Source of the DNA: Sphingobacterium kitahiroshimense
GTDB lineage: Bacteria; Bacteroidota; Bacteroidia; Sphingobacteriales; Sphingobacteriaceae
Assembly (NCBI RefSeq): GCF_025961315.1
Contig: NZ_JAOQNK010000001.1
Span: 1,612,001-1,676,000 of the forward strand
Direction: 5' to 3'
DNA: 64,000 nt
Part shown: positions 1-7,802 of the stretch, piece by piece
How the letters are laid out: every line of letters starts with the position of its first letter
Numbering within the stretch: position 1 is the first letter of the stretch
Notes under the pieces: generated by a model
The model's database searches: none
Told to the model about the DNA's origin: nothing
The model's input: the letters and a program-made list of their open reading frames with translations, nothing else
Translations under genes and position numbers: made by a program

Positions 1-668
1 TAGAAAAATCTTTTAGAGTTTCCAAGTAATCCAGAAAATATTAACAAAATTACATATATTACTAAAAATTGATTATCCATTTTCAGAAAATGAATATTTA
101 AATAACCCAACACAAATTGAATAGTGCCTAGTAAAGGCATAAATAACATCATTGTTTCAATATTATCAAATAAAGACGATCTAAACATAAATGTATAAAC
201 TTTCTGATCCAAACCTTGATTTCTTGATATTAAAATATTTCTAATATCATCAACTTCCATATTATGAACTCTGGTAATACCTTCACCATTCAAGAACAAC
301 TTTGCTTCCTCAAATATTTCTGAATTTTTCAAGTCTGTTTCCCATTTATCAGACATTCTGTTTTCTATCAACTTCTTTAAATTACTTGTAGAAGTAGGCT
401 TAAATAGATTAATCAAAAAATTATTAAAACAATCCTGAATAATAGTTTTATATTTTGACATAGAATAAACCACAAATCCAAATACATAAGAAATAACAAT
501 AACTAAGTAATCAACATTAAATATGCTCCAATCAAATAAAAAGTTATTATTGATCCCAATTGAATCAAGTAAAAAGAAATTGAGAACAATCAAAAACAAA
601 AAACCTGGAATAAGAAATCCAATAATATCCCAAACAAACTCTTTTAATGACGTTACAAAATCACTCAT
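1..668 (-). CDS. Membrane protein of the sulfur-module operon (partial, C-terminus outside window)
   Basis: Reading from the ATG at 668 the minus strand stays open for about 222 codons to the window edge, so the gene is truncated only by the window. Hydrophobic segments lie near residues 12-33, 45-70, 165-185 and 195-215, with a soluble helical stretch between the second and third. The start lies 3 bases after the stop of the DndC-like gene, so it is probably the last known member of that operon. I do not recognise the family. An integral membrane partner would be unusual for a classical dnd operon. The function is unknown. Confidence 0.7.
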   Translation of the reverse strand, partial: MSDFVTSLKEFVWDIIGFLIPGFLFLIVLNFFLLDSIGINNNFLFDWSIFNVDYLVIVISYVFGFVVYSMSKYKTIIQDCFNNFLINLFKPTSTSNLKKLIENRMSDKWETDLKNSEIFEEAKLFLNGEGITRVHNMEVDDIRNILISRNQGLDQKVYTFMFRSSLFDNIETMMLFMPLLGTIQFVLGYLNIHFLKMDNQFLVIYVILLIFSGLLGNSKRFF

Positions 669-671
669 AAT

Positions 672-1781
672 CTAAACAAAACAGGCAATACATCCATCAC
701 CTTCATCGGTGAGGATATCCATTAATAAATTAGAATTAGCAGCAGTAGCCTTTTTAGCTCGTTCCTGACGTTTAATATAATCTCGCTTGATCTGTGCTAC
801 ACGCTCAGGTTTAGCGAGATCTTCTAAAGGTTCGTCCATCCAAGAATAACCTTCTTTTTCGTATTCCATCGCTTTAGCAAAACGATCGGGATGTTGTTCT
901 AATAACCAAACCCATTCTATCTTCTGCTGGAAAAAGCAAAAGAAGCAACCTGATCGACTACGGGAATAAGTACCCTTTTTCCCATCTACTTCAAACTCGA
1001 TGGGTTCATAATATGCTGGTACTCCTACTCCACTTTCCCTTAGAATTTTGAAAATATCTGCTTTGATTAAGATATCGTCATTATCTAAAAGTGGAAAGTC
1101 AGTTTCATGGGCCATTGGCTTATCCGTAATCTGCAAAAACTGATAAATCACTTTATTAAATAATGGCGTATCTAAATCAAGTAATAACTTGACTTTCTCT
1201 TCCATTAAAAAGGATTTGGACAATGGTGTCCTGACGACTTCAAAGATGCGCTCTATTGCTGCCGCATCTTCAAATTGCGCATAATATGATTCTATCAATG
1301 GCATATTGACATTGTCAAAAGCCATCTGCATGACATCGACACTCCAAATGTTTTGACGGAAAGGAAATATGGACTGTATATTCTGCTTTTTAGAAATATA
1401 GCCCTCACGATCTTCATCTCCCCGAATACCCACATAGGAAATAACAAGATCGTCGCCAACAAAATCTTCAAAAGGATCTAGCTTTAGCTTTTTGGTACAC
1501 CATCTCGATTGTGATGATGGTAAGTAACCTCCAAATATTTCATAGAAATGATCGAAAGGATTTTGATGACTATCCTCAGCGGCAACAAGCAAGTGTATCT
1601 TTTTACCTAAGTATACTTCTAAGTTATCGATCAGCTGATAAGTTTCTTCAAGCTCCTTACCTGTATCTGTTGTGTAATATTCGACGTCAAGTTCAGGATA
1701 ATGATTTTTCATATAGATGGCAAGGGCAGCACTGTCCTTACCTCCTGATATACCTAATAAATGTCTTACTTTGCGTGCCAT
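672..1781 (-). CDS. DndC-like PAPS-reductase-family sulfurtransferase
   Basis: A 369-residue protein of the ATP-pyrophosphatase (PAPS reductase/DndC) family. The PP-loop SGGKDS is at residues 11-16. Cysteines that could hold an iron-sulfur cluster lie in GCFFC near residue 283 and in a C-terminal CIAC. In DNA phosphorothioation, DndC activates DNA and receives sulfur from a cysteine desulfurase; BREX type 4 carries a related enzyme. Here a desulfurase is encoded three genes upstream in the same operon, which supports sulfur transfer. The gene begins 14 bases after the ATPase stop. I assign the family with confidence; that DNA is the substrate is inferred from context. No DndD, DndE or Ssp proteins were recognised in the window. 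Confidence 0.85.
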   Translation of the reverse strand: MARKVRHLLGISGGKDSAALAIYMKNHYPELDVEYYTTDTGKELEETYQLIDNLEVYLGKKIHLLVAAEDSHQNPFDHFYEIFGGYLPSSQSRWCTKKLKLDPFEDFVGDDLVISYVGIRGDEDREGYISKKQNIQSIFPFRQNIWSVDVMQMAFDNVNMPLIESYYAQFEDAAAIERIFEVVRTPLSKSFLMEEKVKLLLDLDTPLFNKVIYQFLQITDKPMAHETDFPLLDNDDILIKADIFKILRESGVGVPAYYEPIEFEVDGKKGTYSRSRSGCFFCFFQQKIEWVWLLEQHPDRFAKAMEYEKEGYSWMDEPLEDLAKPERVAQIKRDYIKRQERAKKATAANSNLLMDILTDEGDGCIACFV

Positions 1782-1795
1782 ACTTGTCTTTCCTT

Positions 1796-4700
1796 CTATT
1801 TTTTGAGTTGCTCCTCCAACATCCGCGTCAGAATAAAGATATTCAAATTTTTGTCATCAGTCAATGATGCCGTCATTAATTCTTGTTTTTTAACGACTTG
1901 ATCAAATTTTGATTTATTCACCTTGACTACTCGACTTTGTGTACCTGTTCCTATATTAGTCAATTGTATCTTGAAAGCATGATTTAAATCAGTTTCATTG
2001 ACCTCCTTAACAATATCGGTATAGTTATCCAATTCTTCAACCCAATCCTTAAATTTGCGGTGCAATACCTCTTCCTCATGATCTTCTATTTGCTCTAAAG
2101 ATTTACCTAAGATCACCTGAGCAACCGAACTAAGCCACGCCTTCTTATCATCTAATGGTGAATTGATACGTTGCAAAAATGTTTTAAGATGGGGTGCCAT
2201 TACATGTGCTTTGACTTGCTTAAAGCGCTGTTGTAATTTCTCCCTCCAAGACTCAAACGGTAGTTCTTTACGAAGACCTAACACCTCGGAAGTGATATAA
2301 CTTTCGTAACGCTCTAATAAAGCATCGTAACTTAATTGTATCTCTTTGATGGCATGTCTCAATTCATCAAAATAAACATTTAATTTCTCTGATTCTTTAT
2401 TTAACTCAGCCATAGAATAACCAATGGCCTGCGGGAAATCTTCGAAGAATGATTTCTCTGGATCTGTTGCCTTCGTAATAGCATCTCGAAGACGTTGTGC
2501 TTCTTTTGTAATTTTATTAGTTTTCTGCGCAAATATAGGAAGATCACGATAAAATGTTAAGAAAGGAACAATCGTATCGATAAAACTTTTAGATGATAAT
2601 GTATCTGAAGAAGCCTGACTTAGTAGATCTCTATAGTGATTGAACACCTCAAGACGTAAGCCCTCAATATTAAATGCTTTGATACTGTAATCTGCTGGTT
2701 TACGAATTAATAGTTCTAATGTATCTATCGTAAGCTCTGGAATAAACCGTGTACCTTGATAATACAACGCATAATTTTCTTTTTTAACCAGTAGAAATAA
2801 AGGCAGCAAGAAATCAACTAATCCTTTTTTGACCTTAAAAGGCTTTACAACCAAATGTTCCACCAAATCTTGAAGCGAACGCTTAGCTTGCTTAGCCGAG
2901 TCCAGGAAAGCTACGAAAATAGCCCATATAGGTGCGAAACTTTCAGTTGTAGGCTCTGCCAATTGCCAATGACCATCTATAGCTCTATGGAAACCATTTT
3001 GCTTTAATAAAGCTAGATAAATAGTTTTGTCCGGTGGAAATAAATGCGAGGCATAACCTAAGTTTTCCTGATCACTTTGTAATATCAGTTGGGTAAATAA
3101 AGTCTTACGAGCAGTAGAAATAGATGATGAAAGTCGTGTTTTATTGACCATCTCATTCAAGAAATATGGCGTATCGCGATAGATATCGGATACGATATGA
3201 CTGAGATAAGTATTTAACGATTTACGATCTTTAATCCTGTTCGCAAGATCTTCACCTTTATAATATAGTTTAATCTGCGTTGGATCAATCTCGTTGAAAC
3301 AGTCCAGCACGTATTTTTTCAATAATTCACTATGATGAGCATATAAAGTATCAAACTCATTTCTAGCTACACGATCACCTTCAAATTTGTTTCTGGCAAT
3401 TTTAATTTGCTCAATCAATTGAATCTGATCAACGATTGCACTTGTGTTTTTAAAATAAATATAAAGAATAGCTTCTTGCTGAACATCACTAACGAGACGA
3501 ATAGACTCTTCTGAGCTTGTTGTTGAAAAAACAAGGTTGATATAACCATCTACCTCATCCTTTGGTTGTTTACTAATGGGTTCATCGGATAGTTTGAATT
3601 CGAAGTATCGTGGTGTACCTTTTTCCAATAAGTATTTCTTAGCCAACATCGCCGGAAAAGAAAATGTTTTATTGATGTATTGACTGATACTCGTAATCTC
3701 AGGAAGATGATATTTAGCTTCTTCGATAGCGCTATCAATATCAACATCGGTGCCTTCGATGAGAACGTATCGATTATTATGTGTGCGAAAGCGAATCACT
3801 TTAGCCTGCTCCATCAATCGTAAAGTTTCCTTTGTATCGTCTAATCCTAACGTTATAGTACAATAATCTGTTAAGAACTGTTCATCGACGATCAGTGATT
3901 TACGACCAAAAAGGCTTAAAAGACCGATAATTTTAACGAGATGTCTCCCTAATATCAATTGATCTCCATCCAATAACCCCTCGACACGCTCAATATTGTC
4001 TAACATCAATCTCCAAGCTCTATAATCTGGATTTTGATGTACCGTTAATTGTGCGTAGAAATGATAAACGAGATAATCATAGACATGTGATAAACTATAA
4101 AACTTATTCGCACCCTCATTTAAAAATTGACCAATGCCATTATAGTCATTGAACTCTAAAAAGGTAAATAATGAGCGTTCATTTTGACCATAGCGTTGTA
4201 GAGCAAGTGTCAAGATACTTCCTGACAGCAGATCTAACGGAGCTAGGTTATTTGCAACAGTCTTGTTGAAATAATCCTTTAGTGGAAAAGCTTTAGCACG
4301 TTCGATCGTTTTCAATAAATGAGTGATCGTCTTTGCATCAACTTGGTAGTTGTTATTTTTAAGCTTCTCACCTGCGATAAGTAGTAGTTGCTCTGCAGGC
4401 TCATTGAAAGGAATTTCTTTGAAGCGACCTTTAACTTTCAACCATTCTTTGCGATTAGCATCGCTTAATTGATAAGCATATGCTGCAAAGTCTTGATGCA
4501 ATGTTGTAATCAATACAAGATTTCGCTGTTGATCATTGATCATTTCAGCTAATTGCTGTAAAAAATAGAAATCTGCTTCTGGATTATTCTTAGCGGCGTA
4601 TTCTAAATATTTTCCAAACTCATCAATGCGGATAATTAAAGCTTTCTTTTCAGCTTGTAAAGCTTTTGCTTTAACATCTAATGCTGTTAATACATCATCT

Positions 4701-5044
4701 GTGTTAGAACGTAAAGACTTTGAAAAAGCTTTTTTAACAGATGAGTGCTCCCCTACTAAATCAAAAAGTTCATAGTTTGTATACCCTCTTAATATATAAT
4801 CAAAATGATCAAAGTAATCATTGTTCTTTTCAACAGCTTTTCCTAAAGCCCACATAAATGTAGACTTACCTGTACCATATGCACCTACCAGAGTGAAAGC
4901 ACGCGCTCCTAAGCGAGATGATTCTACAATCTGCTCAAAAGAACGCTGACCATTGATCGTCGGGATATAAGCAATTTCCCGATCCTTGTCACGAATAATA
5001 TTGACGGATGGTGAATAATTATAGTCCTGCATTTTCAATTTCAT
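1796..5044 (-). CDS. Large P-loop ATPase of the sulfur module
   Basis: A 1082-residue protein with a Walker A motif GAYGTGKST near residue 55 and a Walker B motif in LIIRIDEFGKYL near residue 140, in an AAA/ORC-like N-terminal domain. The rest is long, helical and without a motif I can name. Size and layout recall the large ATPases of BREX (BrxC/PglY) and DNA-modification systems, but I cannot assign it to either. Its start overlaps the end of the DUF4007 gene by 26 bases, and the DndC-like gene follows after 14 bases, so the products probably act together. It is likely the motor or switch of the module. Confidence 0.8.
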   Translation of the reverse strand: MKLKMQDYNYSPSVNIIRDKDREIAYIPTINGQRSFEQIVESSRLGARAFTLVGAYGTGKSTFMWALGKAVEKNNDYFDHFDYILRGYTNYELFDLVGEHSSVKKAFSKSLRSNTDDVLTALDVKAKALQAEKKALIIRIDEFGKYLEYAAKNNPEADFYFLQQLAEMINDQQRNLVLITTLHQDFAAYAYQLSDANRKEWLKVKGRFKEIPFNEPAEQLLLIAGEKLKNNNYQVDAKTITHLLKTIERAKAFPLKDYFNKTVANNLAPLDLLSGSILTLALQRYGQNERSLFTFLEFNDYNGIGQFLNEGANKFYSLSHVYDYLVYHFYAQLTVHQNPDYRAWRLMLDNIERVEGLLDGDQLILGRHLVKIIGLLSLFGRKSLIVDEQFLTDYCTITLGLDDTKETLRLMEQAKVIRFRTHNNRYVLIEGTDVDIDSAIEEAKYHLPEITSISQYINKTFSFPAMLAKKYLLEKGTPRYFEFKLSDEPISKQPKDEVDGYINLVFSTTSSEESIRLVSDVQQEAILYIYFKNTSAIVDQIQLIEQIKIARNKFEGDRVARNEFDTLYAHHSELLKKYVLDCFNEIDPTQIKLYYKGEDLANRIKDRKSLNTYLSHIVSDIYRDTPYFLNEMVNKTRLSSSISTARKTLFTQLILQSDQENLGYASHLFPPDKTIYLALLKQNGFHRAIDGHWQLAEPTTESFAPIWAIFVAFLDSAKQAKRSLQDLVEHLVVKPFKVKKGLVDFLLPLFLLVKKENYALYYQGTRFIPELTIDTLELLIRKPADYSIKAFNIEGLRLEVFNHYRDLLSQASSDTLSSKSFIDTIVPFLTFYRDLPIFAQKTNKITKEAQRLRDAITKATDPEKSFFEDFPQAIGYSMAELNKESEKLNVYFDELRHAIKEIQLSYDALLERYESYITSEVLGLRKELPFESWREKLQQRFKQVKAHVMAPHLKTFLQRINSPLDDKKAWLSSVAQVILGKSLEQIEDHEEEVLHRKFKDWVEELDNYTDIVKEVNETDLNHAFKIQLTNIGTGTQSRVVKVNKSKFDQVVKKQELMTASLTDDKNLNIFILTRMLEEQLKK

Positions 5045-5897
5045 AGTAGTTTCTCAATAATTGTATGCTATCTAACCCTTCATTTACTTGAAGAACTGGA
5101 TTACCTGCTGTCTCCGTATATACCCCATAAGCTGAGGGAATCTGTTGTAGTCTTTGTGCTAAAGTTGTTTCAGTAAGTAGAAATACATTACCTAAAGATG
5201 TGGGATCATTAGCGAGTGATGATAAGCTAATAGATGATCCATAATCAGTATTGTCCAATATCACATATAACAACGCTTCGATTGGTAAATCTTGTTTTGG
5301 GCTAGTATCAAATCGATACCACTCGACAAGATGATCATTGTCATCGTGTCGTTTTAATGAAGTGATAAGACCAAGTTCTTGTAGGATATTAATAAAGCCT
5401 TCTTCGACTTCATTTGAGTTGCCGGAAAGGTAATTATTAAGGAATGCTTTGATATCTGAATCTAAAGTTTTCTCACTAAATGTTCCTTTATTTTCCTCAA
5501 TCTTACGTTTCAAGAATTTCTTCAGTTGTTCACGTGTAAATTCGGCACGCTCACGTCTAAAGAAGTTAAAAACTAAGCTATAGATACTTGCTTTCTCTTG
5601 CTTAATAAGCTGATAATGCAATAACCATAAACTCAAAGGATCCTCTAAGTATAAATCGACACCTTGATCACCAAATAGGTAATCTGCTAATTGTGTAGTT
5701 TCATCGTTATCATCAACTATACCAAAGGCTTTGAGCCAAAAGCGAATCGAAGTAACCATATTCTTACCTACCCCAAGTTCAACAACTGCATCTTCGTCGG
5801 TAAATTTCTTACCAGACAGGATGAAATCATATCCCTTCTTTAACCAATATATTTTACACGCAAATGTTTCGTGCCCTGAGAATGAAAATTTTTTCAT
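5019..5897 (-). CDS. DUF4007 family protein
   Basis: A 292-residue protein opening with KFSFSGHETFACK, the conserved start of DUF4007 proteins, followed by a segment resembling a DNA-binding helical region (LGVGKNMVTSIRFWLKA, about residues 42-58). DUF4007 genes are often found next to DndC-like, cysteine desulfurase and P-loop ATPase genes in prokaryotic defence loci, as here. The biochemical role is not known to me. It lies 21 bases after the desulfurase gene and overlaps the ATPase gene, which indicates co-translation. A role in sequence recognition by the modification complex is a guess based on the helical motif and context. Confidence 0.85.
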   Translation of the reverse strand: MKKFSFSGHETFACKIYWLKKGYDFILSGKKFTDEDAVVELGVGKNMVTSIRFWLKAFGIVDDNDETTQLADYLFGDQGVDLYLEDPLSLWLLHYQLIKQEKASIYSLVFNFFRRERAEFTREQLKKFLKRKIEENKGTFSEKTLDSDIKAFLNNYLSGNSNEVEEGFINILQELGLITSLKRHDDNDHLVEWYRFDTSPKQDLPIEALLYVILDNTDYGSSISLSSLANDPTSLGNVFLLTETTLAQRLQQIPSAYGVYTETAGNPVLQVNEGLDSIQLLRNYYEIENAGL

Positions 5898-5918
5898 GAA
5901 TTGTATTTCGTCTGTAGA

Positions 5919-7055
5919 TTAATTGGCCATAGCCCTTAATCGTTCAACAACTTTATGTACAGCATCTGCTGTATGAAATATATCTTGTTCTGTAGTATAA
6001 CGCCCTACACTAAAGCGGATGGATTGATTTGCCTGCTCTTTACTTAAACCCATCGCTATTAAAACATGGGAAGGCTCCATCACCAATGAATGGCAAGCAG
6101 AACCGTTTGAAACACAAACATCGTTCAATCCTAATAACAAAGCTTCATTATCTATTCCCTCAAACCGCATATTTGATGTATTGCAAACACGTGGCGCAGA
6201 GGATGTATTTCTAATGGTATATTCTTTAATCAATAAAAGATCTTCTAATGTATCCCGATAATTCTTCATACGAAGTATATCTTCTTTCACTAATTCTGAT
6301 ACCAAAACAGCTGCCGCTCCCATACCAACGATATTAGCTGTAGCTAATGTGCCACTGCGAAGTCCACGTTCATGGCCTCCGCCATAGACCAACGGCTTTA
6401 ATTTGACATGAGGCGCAACATACAGTCCTCCAATTGCTTTCGGTCCATAAAATTTATGTGCTGAAAATGCCATCAAATCAATATTGGAAGCATCAAAAAT
6501 ATACTTTCCAACTGCCTGCGTGGCATCTGTCATGAATAATGCTCCATTTTCATGAGCAATATCAGCATATATGTCAACAGGTAGTAATACACCTGTTTCA
6601 TTATTCGCCATCATGATGCAAACCAAAATTGTATTTTCCTTAAAAGCATCTCGATAAGCTTGCATATCAACCATACCAGCCAAATCAACAGGCAGATAAG
6701 TTACCTCCACTCCGATCGTCTCTAAATATCGACACGTATCCAATACCGCTGGATGTTCGGTCGTTACTGTAATGATATGTTTCGGCAATCCATTTCGAGC
6801 AGGTATACCCTGCAAAGCAATATTAATCGCTTCAGTAGCTCCTGCAGTGAAATAAATATCCTCTTCATTAACATCAATCATATCTGCAACTTGACCTCTA
6901 GCTACGTTAACCGTATTATTTAACATTCGCCCCATACGATGGCTACTTGCAGCATTGCCGTACATATCTGTCAAATAAGGCATCATTGCATCCAAAACCT
7001 TCGGATCCAATGGCGTAGTTGCATTATTATCAAGATAAATGAAGTCTTTTTTCAT
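5919..7055 (-). CDS. Cysteine desulfurase, IscS/DndA-like
   Basis: A 378-residue class V aminotransferase-fold desulfurase. It starts YLDNNATTPLDP, typical of IscS/NifS/DndA. The PLP lysine is in SAHKFYGPKAIGG near residue 195 and the catalytic cysteine is in GSACHS near residue 320. The enzyme removes sulfur from cysteine as a persulfide and passes it to a partner. As first gene of an operon with a DndC-like protein it more probably supplies the sulfur module than general iron-sulfur assembly; no IscU or SUF genes are nearby. It has the length normal for the family and appears intact. Confidence 0.9.
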   Translation of the reverse strand: MKKDFIYLDNNATTPLDPKVLDAMMPYLTDMYGNAASSHRMGRMLNNTVNVARGQVADMIDVNEEDIYFTAGATEAINIALQGIPARNGLPKHIITVTTEHPAVLDTCRYLETIGVEVTYLPVDLAGMVDMQAYRDAFKENTILVCIMMANNETGVLLPVDIYADIAHENGALFMTDATQAVGKYIFDASNIDLMAFSAHKFYGPKAIGGLYVAPHVKLKPLVYGGGHERGLRSGTLATANIVGMGAAAVLVSELVKEDILRMKNYRDTLEDLLLIKEYTIRNTSSAPRVCNTSNMRFEGIDNEALLLGLNDVCVSNGSACHSLVMEPSHVLIAMGLSKEQANQSIRFSVGRYTTEQDIFHTADAVHKVVERLRAMAN

Positions 7056-7067
7056 ATAAATCCACTA

Positions 7068-7088
7068 CAAAAGTAGGTTACAAAGATA
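7068..7088 (-). promoter_or_regulatory. Candidate promoter of the sulfur-module operon
   Basis: Two overlapping candidates for the Bacteroidota -7 element lie just upstream of the desulfurase start on the minus strand: TATCTTTG (7088 to 7081) and TACTTTTG (7075 to 7068). Neither has a clear TTTG 19-20 bp further upstream, nor the palindrome found at the other defence promoters. The region 7089-7403 holds no further gene. Confidence 0.4.
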
Positions 7089-7403
7089 GCTTTAAATAAC
7101 CAGCTACGTGTCATCTAACAGCCCTTATTTTCTACAAATTACTACTTAAAACTTGAATCAATTGACACACAAGTCTATCAATATCTTCAAGCCTGAATTA
7201 TGTTAATAATTATTTCTAATCTAACAATTTTAATTGACGGCAAGTAACATTGTTAGGAATAAATTTCTTTAAACAAATCTAGCAAATATAAATTTACATA
7301 CTAATATTTTTAGCTTTTATTTTTCAACATAAATATTTTTGCTTTTATCAGTTAATGAAAATTATCTTTATCTTGGTTTAATAAGCAGAAGCTAACAAAT
7401 ACA

Positions 7404-7663
7404 ATGATTCCAGAACTAACTTATTACATACACTGTTTTCAAAAATTAAAAAGGGACCATAAAAATGGAGGTGCCCCCCATAAACCGATCTTATTATTGA
7501 GTGTAATAGACTTATTTGAAAAAAAGTCTATTATAGTAATCAACTGTTTATTGTTCCGGAATTAGTATCATCTTTTAAAACGATATGGAGTCAATTGGTA
7601 GATTCAAGACATGATCCTATTTTTGCGTTGCCATTTTACCATATGCAATCAGAACCATTTTAG
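7404..7663 (+). pseudogene. Decayed HNH endonuclease (PHKP family), N-terminal relic
   Basis: From ATG 7404 the frame encodes a start with HKNGGAPHKPILLLSVIDLF, the hallmark N-terminus of an HNH restriction endonuclease family common in Bacteroidota. After about 50 residues the frame is lost. It resumes in another frame at about 7550 with IVPELVSSFKTIW and FALPFYHMQSEPF, the next conserved blocks, then stops at 7663. The C-terminal HNH domain is missing, so a frameshift and a 3' deletion are both visible. Related proteins include readers of phosphorothioate DNA, so the relic may once have been the effector of the neighbouring sulfur module. That link is inference. Confidence 0.75.
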
Positions 7664-7668
7664 AATAT

Positions 7669-7715
7669 TAATACGGAAAACCGTATTAATACCTTAAACT
7701 AACTTTTTAAATTTG
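7669..7715 (+). promoter_or_regulatory. Palindromic operator D with -7 element, upstream of the KAP NTPase gene
   Basis: The palindrome TAATACGG-AAAA-CCGTATTA spans 7669-7688; symmetry extends to 11-4-11 over 7666-7691. Exactly 19 bp later comes TAAATTTG (7708-7715), a perfect TAnnTTTG -7 element. The 8-4-8 geometry and the 19 bp spacing match those at 19.8, 31.0 and 34.4 kb. The KAP gene starts 87 bp downstream of the -7 element. It probably serves as a regulator site covering the -33 region. Confidence 0.75.
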
Positions 7716-7802
7716 TAAATTGTTTACTATTCCCTAGATTTAGTAGTCATCAATAGCCTATATCACTTATTAGCATAAAAGAAATAATAACACATTAAAA
7801 AA

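Noticed and set aside
7712..7742. TTTG-N19-TAGATTTA as a standard promoter for the KAP gene
   Set aside because: The operator D arrangement with TAAATTTG at 7708-7715 matches three other loci exactly and is the better call.
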